Source of the DNA: Lates calcarifer
Taxonomy: Eukaryota > Chordata > Actinopteri > Centropomidae
Length of the DNA stretch: 64,000 nt
NCBI RefSeq assembly: GCF_001640805.2
Contig: NC_066853.1
Span: forward strand, 26,552,378-26,616,377
Reading direction: 5' to 3'
Shown: positions 1-32,199 of the stretch, piece after piece
How positions within the stretch are numbered: the stretch's first letter is position 1
Layout: each line of letters opens with the position of its first letter
Program-made: the position numbers and the translations under genes
Notes under the pieces: generated by a model
What the model saw: only the letters and a program-made list of their open reading frames with translations
What the model was told of the DNA's origin: nothing
Database searches by the model: none

Positions 1-1403
1 GCTATCATTACTGATGTGATCTGATGAGATTTGGAGGGGACTTGAAATAACATACACAGAGCCATTTATGCTTATGTCAAAATGCAGATGGTGTAGACAT
101 GTTATGTTAGGGTGAGATGGAACCTGAGCATTGAACATGACATGATTTTAGATTATTATTTCAGTAAAGCTATTTGACTAGAATGTGTGTCGGCCTGCTC
201 ACAGTGTGCCTTATTCTCGCCATCAGCTGACTGGTTTGGAAACAGCTACAGATGGCAAAAGGTATCATGGGATTTTCATCTTGTTTGACTGACTGTGTAT
301 TGCATGTAACATTCTTATGCATGTGCACTGTGTGAACTGTGAGAGGAAACAGGCTGGAACAATTGTCCTTATTAAGTCAAAGTCAGATTGAAAAATTCCA
401 CCACCACCTATTTGTACACATTTAAAAACACAGGCATTGACCAGAGTCACAAATTAAAAGCTGCCTGAGGACATCATCTCAGCAGAATCACTGACCTCTG
501 TTATATCTCTTCTTAAAACATCTTTTTATCAGAGCCTTTTCTGATTTTACTTGATTTCTATTGATTGATTTATTTATTTTTATGATTTTTTTATATTTCT
601 AATGCTATTTTGCTAGTGACACTGTAATTAGTTTTGTGTGTTTTATTTGGTTAGTACTCTATACTGAAATTGTTTTAATGATCTGCTTGTAAGTATGATC
701 TAAAGCAGTCAGGAGCCATGCCGTGAATGCTCACAAAACTTTTTTCCAGGACCTACAAGGGATGAGTTTATTATTGATACAATACTGAGTCTATCTGTAC
801 CAAATATTTATGTGAGAAAGCAGGGTGGAATTAATCCAGCAAGCTAGCAGTGTGAAATGCAATATTAAACAAAAAAAGGAAAGGAAATAGGTTCAAAATG
901 ACTTAAAATTGTAAGAGATATGTTAAATCAGAGGGGTCATTCATAGAAAGAAATTAAATACATTTTCGCTGGTCTCAAGGTTTTGGGGATTACCTCTAGA
1001 CAGCTCAGGGCAGTAGGATTCAGTGCTGTGTTTCTTGTATTAAATAAAGCATTGGATCTGTGTAGCTGGTTTCTGAGATGGTCATATGATGATATGAATC
1101 TATATGTTTTTTCCTCTTTCACTCAGCTCTTCTACACCCTTGGCACAGAACAGAATGAATGACATGGTTGAATCAGGGCTGAGGTATGACCTTAGGTTTC
1201 CTTATCCTAAAGGGAGCTAGAGGATGCATACAGGTGGCATTAAATACCCTGAGCAGCTTGGAGGTAGAAGAAGTAATACAGCAGGCAGAAATTTCAGGTA
1301 GAGGTGGTTTAGGAGTACGCCAGGGCAGGGGGAGTAAGGGGGTCAAGACAATGGGCCAGTGATCTGATATATTAATGGCACGAATATGAAGATTCTGAAT
1401 AGG
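1..1403. other. no gene seen
   Basis: AT-rich non-coding DNA 3' of tbx4. Only short, unrecognised open frames; no exon with convincing splice sites. Confidence 0.6.
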
Positions 1404-2085
1404 TAATAATAATGCTTGAAATCAAGTTTATTTGTAAAGCACAATTCAGCAACAAAGTAATTCAAAGTGCTTTACATAAGATATAAAAAGCATCGAGACA
1501 AAATGTAAAAACAATATAAGACAGATTTAGATAGAAATGACAAAGAGTTAAATGGTAAAAATAAGATAAATAAGATACAAGGTTAGAAAGGAAATTAAAT
1601 AGAATTATTTTTTAAAGAGTAAAAGCTATAGTGCAGTATAAGAAATGAGTGTTTATTTGTTATTATTAGGCAGTGGCAAAGTGAGAGGAATTCAGCCGTA
1701 ATTTAAAAGAACTGTGAGTTTGAGCAGACCTGCACTTCGACATGTGGAGCATAAAAACTGAACGCTGCTTCTCCACGGTTATTTCTGACTCTGGGGACAG
1801 AAGGTAGACCAGTCCCAGACAATCTGAGAGGTCTATATGGTTCATAATGCAGCAGCAGAGCAAAAACGTATTTTGGCCCTAAACCATTCAGTGCTTTATA
1901 AACCAGCAGCAGTATTTTGAAATCAGTTCTCAGGCAGACAGGAAGTCAGTGTAAAGATCTGAGTTGCATGGAGTTTTTCCAAGTCCTGACAGACATAAGT
2001 CCTTTAATCCTTGATATGTTCTTAACGTGATAGTAGCCTGACTTTGTAATTGTCTTAATGTGTCTGTTAAAATTCAGGTTTGAGA
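1404..2085 (-). mobile_element. fossil 3' end of an L2-like non-LTR retrotransposon
   Basis: On the minus strand a broken frame around 1840-1740 encodes the LINE reverse-transcriptase tail signature (EPYRPLRLSGTGLPSVPRVR, then GEAAFSFYAPH), followed downstream by the fish LINE tail-like text at 1404-1500 (tttatttgtaaagcac ... caaagtgctttacat). Internal stops and frame changes show it is dead. Confidence 0.65.
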
Positions 2086-5000
2086 ACTAGATCAAGGGTA
2101 TGGCCATGGACATGTGTACGTTCCGTAATGTACTGTGTAGGATTGAACAAGTCAGTGAGATCCAATCATGGGCTCTACCTCCACAGAGCGTGCAAAATGA
2201 CAAACTTAGCAGTCTTATTCCTCTCACCCAGCCTTTCTTTAGGTACTTAATCACCTTCAGGAGGATTGTTACTCCTTTGGCTAACCTGCCCGTCAGCAGC
2301 ATGTGATCCCTGGTAAACCGTACTTACCAAACTAAATACTTGATCCGGACCAGGCTGACAGCTAAAGAAGAAGCTCTAAGGAGCTGGCTCAGACCCTTGT
2401 GATTACAGACTTAGTGGAGGACAAACATCTTAGGGATATGTGACCACCCTGCCCTGTGAATCCCACCTTTACTTGGCCTGGCTGGATTGTTGTCAGGCTG
2501 GTTCTTCTTAAGGTATTCCTCCTGCCAAAGCTGCCCTAGTGTTTTTTCCCTTTCTTTTTCAAAATATGTGTTTTTTTAAGATTAAATGTGTTTTAGATTT
2601 CCAGAAATGAGAAAAAGGTTTCATTAAGTTTCATCATTTGACAGCACAATTGTCACAATAGCAAAATCCTATTTTTCCAGTTAATTGTACAGGGTTGGTG
2701 TCAGAAATCTCTGAGACAGATATGTTAGTATCTCAGCAAATAAAGCCAAAATGAGGTACACGTACAGATACAGAGATAGGGCTATAGAAATATACAGATG
2801 TAGAGCTAGTGAGAAAATAGTACTAAAGCAATAAAATAAAATGTTTTTTAGGAGGTTATGTCCACTATCACATGAATGTGGCCAGTCCATTATCAGTTCC
2901 TGTCATGTCCTGTTCTGACCTCTCATTTACTGAATGATGCTTTATAAATAGAAACTGTGACGTTTTGACTTACCAAAACTAATACAGACACCACGATATT
3001 TGATGACTGAAATTCATCCCTATTTGATATAATACATTTCAGCCAGTAGAGGGTATAGGTACGCCAAGAGGATATTCTCCCTCCTCAAAGCCCCACTGTC
3101 TCACTGCATACCACTACCTTGCAATTCCACATCTCCACAGCCTATTTGTAGAGTGTGTTCACTGATGTCATGCTTCCTCCCAAGAGTACAGCAGGAGTCA
3201 CTGTCACACTTTGTGCATCAGTCCTTTATTTCTCTGTTCATCAGCTGGAGTGAAGTCATTTGTAACCGTTTTGAAGAACAGCAAGTTAAAGAACCATCTC
3301 CTACTGTAATTGTGGGAAAACATCAACACGAGGTCTTAAAAAGCACTTCTAATACCTTTCAGGACTTGCATAAGACTGGGGAAGTTTCCTTCACTTTGCT
3401 GAGTTAGTTAACTAGGGGCATGCACTTTGAATAGACCCACTAAGCCGCAATGAATCTGGCTGGGGTGGGGCTGGAGGGGTTTGGGTCTTTGTCTCATGGT
3501 GCTTGCCTAGAAAGCCAGACATCAAATAGGCTCCAGCCAGAGGTGAGGGCTGAGCGGGTTAAAGGAAATAATTAGGGATCCAAAGGGTGCATCTCAGAGC
3601 TTGCTTAGCTGATGGTGAGGCAGACGTGTTATTGAGAAACATTTTGCTCAGGGCTAATTACCTGCCTTAATCACAAGTAAAGTTTTCCATCATTAGCATG
3701 TAGCATGTTGGCTGCTTCACTTGTTGTTTCTTACTGAAAATATTAACAAAGAGCACAGGGAGGGCAGAGAGAAGCAGGGTCCTAGTTGGTGAATTTAGAT
3801 CTTGCTGACTATATTCAGTGTCAGATTGACAGTGAAACAGCTCCAGGTCATGCATTTACTTTGGAGCTTGCATTACATACACTGTATGTGTGTTTTTAGA
3901 GTAACTCAAATGTACCTAAGACATTAAAGAAACAAGCCAACCATTATTTTATGTCTATTGTACAAAGAATATACACTTTATTTTCATTTGCTGGTTGTCT
4001 ATTCAAGCCCTTCTTTGAATCTTGGAAGTAGACCAATCTGTTATTTGTTAATAACAGGGCTTAACTTAACAAGCCACATGATGCAGATAGCAACAGAGAG
4101 AAGTTAGTGGCCAAGAGGAGGAAATTACAGTTATTTTATTTGAATGAAAGCAGCTTAACAGAACAGTTATGAACCTGGACAAAATCTAAATTTTAACTGA
4201 CAGTTTAACTGTTTTTTGAACTCTGTACCCTTCTTATGAAATATGATACACGAAGAGAATGTTATCGTTATTGTATGACATTTACCCTGTTATTAGTCTT
4301 TCACCTCCAAAGGTGATAATGATTTCAGAATAAAAGTAATAGCCTGTAACATGTCAAACAGTCAATGACAGGATCCATTAACAATCTTTCTTTAGTACAT
4401 AAAAAGAGCAGCCAAAGAAAAGGCACAGCTAGAGGGAGGTCTGGAAGCAAAAAGCTGTTTAATTGTTCAGTTTTATGTGTGGGACAGATGTCTAACTGGT
4501 AACAACAGTTACTGGTTACAGAAATAGTACGGGTATTGACCACTTAAAAACAGTTAAAATGCTGGTTGATCAGCAGTTACAAACCTTTGCATTGTTCATA
4601 GATTTTTAACTGAGTGGAGCTTCCAGTTTCCAAAACTTTTCATCATTTTACAGTATTATGTATAGAATGATGTAAATGATGAAGATATCTACAGCTACAG
4701 AAAACATATGTACATACATCAGACAGAATGGGAAAAAAAATATTTTACTAACTTTAAGGCTATTTAATGGGGAACAACAAGGGGACATTTGTATGTTAAG
4801 GGATTTTAAACTACCACAGGTACAAATAACCATCTGTCTTGGCTGGAGAAGCATCAGAGTATAAAGAAACATCACAATTCCATTGCATTGTCAGGAGCTT
4901 GAATGATTAATCCACAATAGGTCAGGGTCAAAGGTGTTACATGTATTAACATTAACATGTTACCTATAGACAGAGTCACAGAAAGCTTAGCCTCAGCACA

Positions 5001-7443
5001 AAGCATGGAAGCAGGGACAAACTGGTTGTCTGGTGTCTTCTGTGGCCTTTTCCTGCTGTGACATCATGCACTTTCACACACTGAAGTGTTTGTCAAACTG
5101 AAAGATATCACTGTAGAGAGCAACTGAATTCTCCCTGCTTTGTTTTCATAAAGCTTTAATTTGAGGGACAGGGTGAGGAAAAGAAATTTCCCTTCATTTT
5201 TGATTTCACAAGTCATTTTTACTCAATATCTGCATGCCAGGTTTGGTATGGATTTTGACAGAATTTTGGGTTTAATTCATGTTGTTTTGTTTCATATTAA
5301 AGCTGCTTCAAAGCCACAAGTCCAAAGACAACACTTTGTACTGCATGTTTGTCTGTCTCTGCTTTCATTCTGTCAGCACCAAGGAATGTGACTTTTCTGA
5401 TAAAGTTTTTGTCCAATGTAAAAAGTAAATATTCTGTCCCCTCTCCCTCTCTAAATGTCTAATCCAGGAACTTATTGTAATGATTATTAGTTTTTACAGA
5501 TGCTTTTAGCCAAAACCACTTTGAAATGCAGGAATCCTGTTTTATACAACAGATTTAGCATTGGTTTATACTGCTGCCAACCAGCTGCATGTTTGATCAA
5601 GGGACACAAACACAGTTTAATGTCCCTCCACCAGAGCTTTGAACTCAAAGCGTGCCCTTCTGGCCCAGTCCTTAAGCATCCCACTCTTCTGAGCAGGGCC
5701 CACTGTTGGTAATCCATCTGCAAGTACTGTGTTTTTCTGTGCTCCTGTACACAGTTCATCAAATAAAAAATATGAAGACTTAAAACACCTTAGTATGTTC
5801 ATTTTCCGTTACTTAACTAATACACAATGTCACCCTGTGCATGTGGCACATGGATGGTAATCTCAAAGAGATCCAAATGGCAGATCTTTCTGCATGTGGA
5901 TCAAATCAGAATTATCCACTAATTGACTATTTACAGGGCTTGAGAAAAGCCCTAATGGACTTGATATTAAATCCCCCTTAGATATTTAAAGTGTCTTTTT
6001 GGAGTGGCTTGCCGAAAAAGCGGGCCTTTACTTTTTTACAAGATGGCCAAGTTAAGCCCCTCAGTGTGTTGGAATGGGCCAGCCAAACCCAAGCGGCCGT
6101 TAGATGGGATTATGGGACGACAGTAAGGAAGGGCAGTGCGATGCAGGGGAGAGAGGAATGGCCAGATCTCCCCTCAATGACTTCCAGATGGACTACAAGC
6201 CTAAGTTCTCTCACTGGAGATACATGCTCAGCTTAGTTAACTTGCTGCTCCATAAGGGGCTTAAAGTTGGCTTCTTTATAATGAGAATGACTGGGCTTTT
6301 ATGTGGAAAGTTAGATAACATAAATTTCAGTATGTCTGCCCTGCCCTTTAATGCACTATTAATGCTTTGATTGAAAACCTTAGACTATTAAACTGAAGTC
6401 AGGGATCTTTGGTGTAAACTTATGTTACTTTCCTTTTAATGTCAAGAGTACCTGACTTTAACTGTTTGTTGTTGTTTTCGATATAGCATTGCAAAATAAC
6501 TATTTAACATAAAGGTCTAGTTTTAAATGTTTTAATACTGCTATCAACAATTCGTTTTCCAGGTATTGTCAAACTTTGTTTTGTGTTTTTGACAGATATG
6601 GTTGGCCCCAGCAGCAGTCCACTTCTGCTCTCTCATCCATGTTAACAGCTGAAGCTTAAACAGGACCAGAACGAGAAGATCACCAACAGCAGTAGAGTTT
6701 CTTTTTGCCTCTGTCTAAATTCTTATTTTTGGTGTCAGTACATTTATAACACTTCCTGTGTGTAAATCTGTGTACTGTCATGTTGCCAGCAATTACTAAG
6801 GTACAAATAAATGGCATTCCAAGGGAACTGTTATGTGATTCTTAACAAAAACTTTGTAATGGTTCACACCACATTTTGAGAGAAACATATTTCCACCCAA
6901 ATTAAGTTGTTTTTTTTATGTTTTTTTTTTTTTTTGAACATGAGACAGGATGTGTATCATCTATTAACACTTAACCAAAACCACAGTCTTTCCTTAACCA
7001 AAGTATTTATTGCCTAAACCTACCCACATGGTAGACTGGTCTCCGGTATTAAATTCCTGTGCTTTGTACATCCACCATCCACCCCAACCATCTCCCTCTG
7101 ACTTATGTGTGGTACAAGAACGTAGGACTTTCTCCAGTGGAAAAAATGCAAGTGAACATCATCCAGGCTGAAGTTATATTTCCCTCCAGTGCTGTTGTAG
7201 TACATTAACATAATTTCTAGGAGACAGACTTTCCATACCAGTGGTTTTGCATGTTTTATCCGATTTACTGCAAATCACATACTTCATACATTACAACTAA
7301 CCATTTTGCAAAAGATGCTTATGTGTTTTATGTTTTTGGATGTTTTTTTATTCCAGGCAGCCACTGGTATCCACCTTGTTTCTGTGAATGTATTATCTTG
7401 AAATTTTGCGACAAATCTGACAAAAGTTAATGCAGACTTCTGC
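2086..7443. other. intergenic, no gene seen
   Basis: No recognisable coding exon. Two calmer, non-repetitive stretches may be regulatory: about 3540-3680 (with GTTAAAGG, AATTAGGGATCC and GCTAATTACC) and about 5940-6240 (with GGGATTATGG). Evidence is composition and homeodomain-type cores only. Confidence 0.3.
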
Positions 7444-7922
7444 TGTGTCCCAAATCAGATACCTCACTTAATACATGTCCATTCAGTACACTGTTTACAC
7501 AGCACACTCACTGGCTGTGACTGGGTAGTGTTGTCTCAAATCAAACATGGCAGCTGTGCACTCATCTGGAAATGGCGATTGCAACATGTAACCTCCATTA
7601 TTGCCTTCTATCTGTGGTCTGCTTTGCTGACTTGACTTGAAAATAAACTTTTTACTTTCTTGTCTGTGCCCTGTTTCACACGACATGTAAATCACGACAA
7701 CATCTGCGCCAACAATGTGTCCTCATTCCTTGGCCACCATTTTCATAACTTTGAAAATACGTTGATGGTCCCACACCGTCCACTACGTGAGAGGGTTAGA
7801 AGTGTCCATTGTTCAACACTCAACTGTTTTGACTGCTTTCACTGCACCATCCTGGTACTTATAGTGCACTGAATCTTTACATGCAGCAAGTGTGAGTATG
7901 GAAGTATGCAAACTGAGATGCA
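7444..7922. mobile_element. MITE-like DNA element remnant
   Basis: The left end begins tgtgtcccaaatcagatacc and the right end, reverse complemented, begins tgcatctcagtttgcatact, a decayed inverted pair resembling common fish non-autonomous elements. No transposase is seen. Confidence 0.4.
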
Positions 7923-10534
7923 ATACTGATATTTACTGTGATGGACTACACAACAAGAACAAGAGTCAGCGAGAAGAGACTTTTATGCCATAGTGAAATA
8001 AACCTCTGCCTAAAGCAGCAGAAAAAATCCATATCAACATCAAAAACTACACAACATTGATTTGAAAATGGAAGTGCATTCATGATTTGTAGTTAGAGAT
8101 TTGTAAAAACACTGGTTTGGCCCTTTTAAAAAATGAGGTTACTGAGTAACATTGCTGACCGAAACTGTACTTTGACAACTAAATGAATGTCTGATCACTA
8201 TTATCAGGCAAGTTAGAGCTCAGTATTTAAAGATAGCTGCCTGATGATTTGAGTGGTAGCTCTCTGCAAAGAGCCTCCCTTGAAATACATCAACAGCAGA
8301 GATAGAGAAAGAGGTGCTGACATGAACCAGGACCTAGCCATCAGCATAACTCATGATCTAATAAGAGCTCTGTGTGAGAAAAAGCAGTGCTCTGTATGCT
8401 GATGTACTCATCCTGCTGTCTCTACATTCCTCTCAACTAATTTGCTTTATATTGACTTTTAATTGCAGACCCTTTCAGTATTTACTTATTGTTTCTAAAG
8501 TGGGTGCTCTACTGTAAGTGTTTCACCATGTAGTGGCCAGGTAGTTGTTTTCATAGTTTAAATAATCATGTGTCATACAGTGAAACCAGTTCAATAATGG
8601 GGAAGTTGCCTAAGTAAGAATTAATGGATCTAAGACTCTTGGACCATGATGTCTGAAAAACACAAAGAGATTGAAGATTTTCATTTGAAGATCCTAGGAT
8701 AAACAAAACCTCAGGTATCAAAAATTGAAATTTCTTAAAATTTAAAGTGAGTGTCATGTTGTTTAGTGGTACAACGCTGGTCTCAGATTAAATATAACAA
8801 ACAGTTAGAGACATGAAAATTTTTATTTATCTGGTGTGCAAAAATGTCAAAAAATGTTATATTGAATTTAACAACACGAAATAAAGGAACAATGCGCAAA
8901 TACATGAGGGATCACCAACATATCCTACAAATAAACTCCTTGTCAATGCAAGTTCAAACTCTACTGTATGTAATGCTGCTGAGAGCCTTTTCCTTCAGCT
9001 TCCCTGCCTGCTCAGGCTGTTTTGTATTTGCAGTCTTAAGAATTTTTTCCAAGTAAGTCATTTGGGAGCGGGATTTGTGTGCAGCTCTCTTTTCCGGTAC
9101 TCACCATGGCTTAACAACAGTTTTTTAAGCTCCCATCTGGTTCTGCCTGAGAGTTCTTTGCTGTCCCATTTTACTAGAATATTGTTTGGAGTCATGAGTT
9201 GGGAGCCAAGCTTTGAGACCCAACCACAGTAGAATGGCTCAGTCTTACACATAACATGACTGCTAGTAACACACAACTTGCATAGACCTATAGAAAGTGT
9301 TTGGATAAGACCTATACACAAGCAACTCTCATGATGGGTGGGTTTGTGGTGCTTGTTTTATGTGCATTATATGTCCACCATAGGAAGACTGCCTTACATG
9401 GCTTGCTAATTTATCATTTGCACACACAGTTCTTAGTGTGTGCACAGTGAACTTAAATTTCTTTCCATTTTATTCTGATATGAATCTCTCTTGGCAGCGT
9501 ACTCAATGCACTTTAACCTAAACATCATGGTGTAGCAAATCTCATTTTGGCACATTAGGATACAAAGGAGTTTGGCTGTGAAAACTTTTCAAATCTGTGA
9601 TAACCTTTGGACATCACCTCCCAGTTGAATATGTCTCAAAGCTGGCAATATTCTCAATTTCTTATTGTTAACTAATCATCAATGAAAAGACCAAAACTAA
9701 CAAAGGCCTCACTGTTGCCCAGATTGACATGTTCTTTACGTACCACAAACATCCATCCATCTGTCTATTTGTCCATCCATCCCTTATCTATACTGCTTAT
9801 CCTTAACGGTTGTGGGGAGCTGAAGCCAATCCCAACTGTCATTAGGCAAGAGACGGGGTACACCCTGGACAGATCGCCAGTTACCACGAACACAGCCACT
9901 TCAATTTATTGCAAATCAAAACACTGTCATGCTGCCAGAAATACTCACCAACTCATCAAATATAGTGTATTCAGTCTGTCAACTCACTTAGAATGGATAA
10001 TCATGTCAGTGTAGAATACAGGGGAGCCTATATTCTACACTATAGGTGGAGTTTGGATTTTTGAAATGCTACATGATCAGCAGGAGCATAAGGCGAGAGC
10101 ATAGCTTTGGGCTTTGCTTCATTAATCATCAGCTCAAAATAGTCCCCAACAAATGCTATTTACTCCTGTTTAAGTAACATTTTCCACAAGCTACAGTGCC
10201 CAGCTGTTGAAGAAGAGAGTTAGCCCTTTTTTAATGAGCCCTATACAGTATGTGTAAAGAATTACATCTGCAATAGGAACCACTGGGCTTGGAGCTGAGA
10301 ACCACAGATATGTTTGGGAAATCAGAAAGTGCTGAGAGATGGACTTACACATTGTGATGTTAGTATCTTCATGGGGTTTGTTGACAACAAGAAAAATATA
10401 ATGCCAACCTCATCCTTGCTCTCCAGGTGGAGCTCAAGTGATAAAACCTTCAGTGCTGTTTTCCTCGTAAGGTTGTCATGTACCTAAAATGTAAAGTAGG
10501 GCCCGGAGAGAAAGAACCGCATCTGGTAATTTTC
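7923..10534. other. intergenic, no gene seen
   Basis: AT-rich DNA between the MITE-like element and tbx4, apart from the dispersed repeat at 9741-9890. It may include the distal tbx4 3' UTR. Confidence 0.5.
9741..9890. repeat. common fish dispersed repeat
   Basis: Carries the familiar teleost repeat text: ccatcc units, then cttatctatactgcttatcc, a ggggagctgaagccaatccc block and gacggggtacaccctggaca. The parent family is not assigned. Confidence 0.65.
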
Positions 10535-10540
10535 TTTAAT
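10535..10540 (-). terminator. possible tbx4 polyadenylation signal (ATTAAA)
   Basis: The minus strand reads ATTAAA about 0.4 kb after the tbx4 stop codon. A canonical AATAAA lies further away at 9910-9905. Neither can be chosen without transcript data. Confidence 0.2.
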
Positions 10541-10935
10541 CTGTTTTTTGCAGAAAAAAATATTCTTATTTTTGCTTCAGGTTACCTAGCTAAAACTTTT
10601 GGGATACTTGTTACAAATTACTGACAAACAAGCTTAACACTCCTTCATGAGCTACATTTGAGTGTGAGAAAACCACCTCACTGTATCTGATCACAGGCTT
10701 ATAGTACAAATTCTACACATCTACAAGTGAGGGTCATCCACTGTTAACCAAATACAGTGTTGGATGTCATCGTTGCTTCAGTGAGAATTCATGGAAATAA
10801 ATGGCTTTGGAGTGCAAGTTGGCAATGGTTATAACTGTAGTTCATTACCATTGCTTGGCACTGGCAGTGGAGTGAAATCCTTGACTCATTTCAGACTTGT
10901 ACATTGGACAAAACTGGTTTCTCCAAAGGTCCACA

Positions 10936-28251
<17,316 letters not shown>

Positions 28252-28253
28252 CT

Positions 28254-31200
28254 CTGCAGGATTAGAAAAATACTCAGCTGTCAGACTTATCAGTGAGTAG
28301 CTGTGACAGCAGAGAGAAAGGTCCGCTGTACATCAGACCTGGCGTGGGACACTTTAAGATATAATGCAGACTCATAATGCAGACCAACACAATTAATACA
28401 TGAATCCCAAAATATCATGGTCACTGTAGAAATGCACCAGTGGTTACTTCACTGCTGTCAAGTTCTGCTCAAATAGACAAATACAGAATATTACCTACAG
28501 ACCCATATATATGTGCATTGTACTGGCCACACTATGTTGTTGCAGTGCCCTTTTCAAATGAATTTGAGGTGTTATTAACTTTGTAGCAGGAGTGGAAATA
28601 TGAACTGTGAAACTCTTTGATTCCATCTATATTCATTTAATTTTTTACTAAGAATATTCAAAGAAATGATTAATCATGTAATTGTAATAATGTTGCTGAA
28701 AAAGTATTGCATGAATGTTCATAGTGTTTTTCTGTGTGTGAAAAAACATTTACATTTGTAATCCCATTTTACTCTCCCTAACTCATAATGACAGCTGATG
28801 ATTCTGTTCTTTTTTTTCCAGACTTCTTCTTAAATGCATGCCACAGATAGGTACACCACATCTACTGTTTAATGTTAATGTATATAATGAAAAGTTAAAA
28901 TGCTAATGCTGCAGCCCTGTAGATGTTGCCATCATTTTACACATTTTCAATATTTTGGAATTTAAAGTGAAATATCTAATATTAGATTGTAATATATAAT
29001 ATCCCAGCTCCCTGAATTGAATACCTGTCTTGCTGGGAATGTCTGCTTCTAGGTGTTCTAGAATAAATGCCACAAGTCGCATACATGTTGGCTATAAATG
29101 CTTTTGTATTTGATTTGCATTAATAAATCAAGCTGTCAAATGTGGACATAAAAATCTAGGAAAAATGTTTTTCTCCAGTCTCGCTGTATGTCTGCCATAT
29201 AAGAATGTGTGTTTCTTTAGTGAGAACAAGGTCCTTGGTTTGGACTGAAATGGTTGTCACTAGTTGCTGTTGTTGGTCAGAAAGTCTGTTAAAGTTGCTT
29301 TAACATGGAAAATAATTTTGTGTTAACTTGACCAAAGTAGTGCAGACATTTGCAACTGAAACTGAGAGGAAAAATCACACTCAGTTAACAGGTTGATGTG
29401 TGCTCTCACAAAATAAATAAATAAATACTATTTAGAATTTAGAATTTGGGTTCAGCATTTTTAGTTTTCTTAAAGATTTTTTCAAACATTTTGTCATTCA
29501 GAGTCAAAAGGTTAAACAGTGTCTTATCCACGCCCTTCATTGCTTCCCATGATGCAATGGGGCAAAGATTTTACTGCTCTGTATGATCTAATACTTTACC
29601 TATAGAATCCCACCACCTAATAATCATCTTGTTTGTTTATTAGCTAGGTCAGCAGGTCAAAAACACAGGTTTTACTTCAGATTTGTGTAAGAGACTGTGG
29701 GTCAAAGCCGCTACAGCAAATCACAAAAGCATACTGTGATCAGCTGCAGTCAAAATGCAGTGGAGAGTGGAGCTCGGTATTAGAGTGAATGTGAAGTGCT
29801 GTGGCACACTGTTAAAGTGAAACCCTGATCTGAAATGTAAATCTTTGTTAAAATATGAAACATGGTGGACAAGCATTAAAAGCAGTTGCAAAGTAAATGG
29901 ATTAGGTTTTTAAAAGGAACACAGATCGAACAGACACGGAGGATATATTTATCCTTGTCATTATGTTGACGGTCATATGTCCCCTCATCTCTCACACCTA
30001 CAGAACCGCTGCAGATCGTCTCTCACACTGCTTCATAAAACACCATCTCTGTCTGTGTCATGCTGCTGCTGCTGCTGCGAGCTTCTCATCTGTTTCAGAC
30101 CCTCGAGGGTGTCATCCAGCTCCAGACTGCAGACACTGTTTTCTGAGTGCTACTAAAGGCTGGAACCACTGGTGACAGATAAACTAAATTATTTCTGCTT
30201 CCAACATGTTTATTTATTAAAATGCCCACTAATGCATGAATTTAAAGGCATTACAACGCTTCAAACTGATATATTTCATATCTAGACAGTAATTTGTTTT
30301 TCATATCATGTGTCAGCTACTGTATTTCACACTTAATATACGTTCTCATCACTCTCCTAAAATTTTATAGTGTTCTCAATTATCTTAACTACCAATCTTG
30401 CTGGGAATTAAGGCAAAAACTACCCGAAGCATGTCAATGTAAAACCTGTTGCTTTCTTCTCCCTGCTCTTGAAACCTCAGCCGTTTTCAGTCCTCAGGTT
30501 TGGACACTGAGGATGTGGGCCTGTAAACACAGAGTGGCCACTCTCTTAGCCATGAAAGGGGAGAGGCGGCGTCCAGTGTAAACTGATGGAGATGTCTGTG
30601 AAAGCTAATAAAGATAAGGGCTGACATAGAAGCAGCCAGTCTTTTTTTTTTTTACAGTGTGAACCTGGGCCTTTCACCAGTCCTGTTTAACTGAGCAGTG
30701 CAGAACCCCATTTCTGTTTCTGTCTCTGTGGATATTCAATCTGAAAACTATTTAGAGCACACACTCCTGCACATGCCATGGCATACTGATACCTATCAAC
30801 ACTATAAAAAAAGTAAATAAATCAAAACAAAGTCCTGGCTTCAATGTGCCATATTTTGAGTGCATAATGGATCTATTTAAAAAAGTAAAATCCTCAGAGC
30901 AGTCTGGTTTGTGCCTGTTGTTTGTACCATAAGAAATGTTAACTTTGAATTAATCTGCTTGTAAGAGATTACAGCACACTTAAAGAAGAAGAAATGCCTG
31001 TGCAGCAACGACAAACACTGTTGGTAATGTTCCTATATGCAAAAAGGAAAAGTCTTGAAAAATACAGAAATGAATTTGAAGGGCATTACATTGAGAATAG
31101 GGTCAGAAAAACACAACTGTCCCTACTGCACATTTGCCTACAAATGTAGTGTGAAGCTCCATGCTTATTTCCCATGTTGCTGGTGAAGGTCACATGGTCT

Positions 31201-31964
31201 GGCCACCAGCAGCATGCATCAAATTTTGTACTGACCACATTATTCAAATCCTTTTAGGAGGTCTACAGATAGCAGTGCTCAATTTATGAAATTACAAATG
31301 AAAGAAGTCTGAAAGGCTGAGAAAATGTCAGTGAGATATGAGGCATTTACTGAGACAACTATAGGTACCAAATTTTAACCTGCCGCCATTTTGTGTTTGC
31401 AGGTCTGATGCATGAAGGCCTGGCCTAAGACAGTGAAGGCTTTTAGGTCTAAACACCAAACAATATGAGTAAATAAACATGTAAATAAAGCATGCAAACA
31501 AATAAATCATCTCCAATCAGCTGCATAGCTTGACAGCATTTAATCCACCTCACTGCAAAACACAGTTTACTGCAACACTCAAATTCAAATTCACCTTTTG
31601 GAAAATCACCCTAAAATGATCCAACACATTAAACAGATTAAAGACTGGCATTTAATCTACCAACACTGCTAACTTTTCTCAAGATAAAATGAAACGGTCA
31701 CTGTCCCACACACTCCCACACTGACTTCAGTGCATGGGTGGCTTTCAAATCCTGCTCCATATAAAAAACTTGTGGAGAGCTGCTTTGGGATGATTACAAG
31801 AAGAACAAGAAAAATCCTGACTCTGTATTTCAAAAATATTTAAATAGTAAAATATGATTTTAAAATCATAGAAATATGAAATATTCACGTCATCATTTTG
31901 ATCAAATTAGCATCTGCTCACAGGCCAATATTTATGCAATAAAAAGGTAGCACGTATTGTTTAG

Positions 31965-32003
<39 letters not shown>

Positions 32004-32199
32004 CAGAAATAATAATAAATTATACACGTTGTAAATAATCGTTTTTATTAGAAATTGTTGTAAAAGTAAACATTAGAATAGAACAACTTACATCTGTAAA
32101 TTAAACTAATATTTTTGCATTGGCCTATTTGATTGTGATGTTATTCCATAGATTACAATCGACACAACAATAATAATACTAAGGAAAGTACAGGAAAAA
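28254..32199 (-). other. probable first intron of tbx4
   Basis: The pyrimidine-rich acceptor just before 28253 implies that this DNA is intronic. No further exon was recognised in it. Confidence 0.5.
31966..32003. repeat. (ATT)n microsatellite
   Basis: Uninterrupted ATT units just before the CpG-rich block. Confidence 0.95.

Noticed and set aside
1..10534. Search for exons of a next gene 3' of tbx4 (for example a brip1-like neighbour)
   Set aside because: No segment resembles a known exon; the next gene is outside the window.
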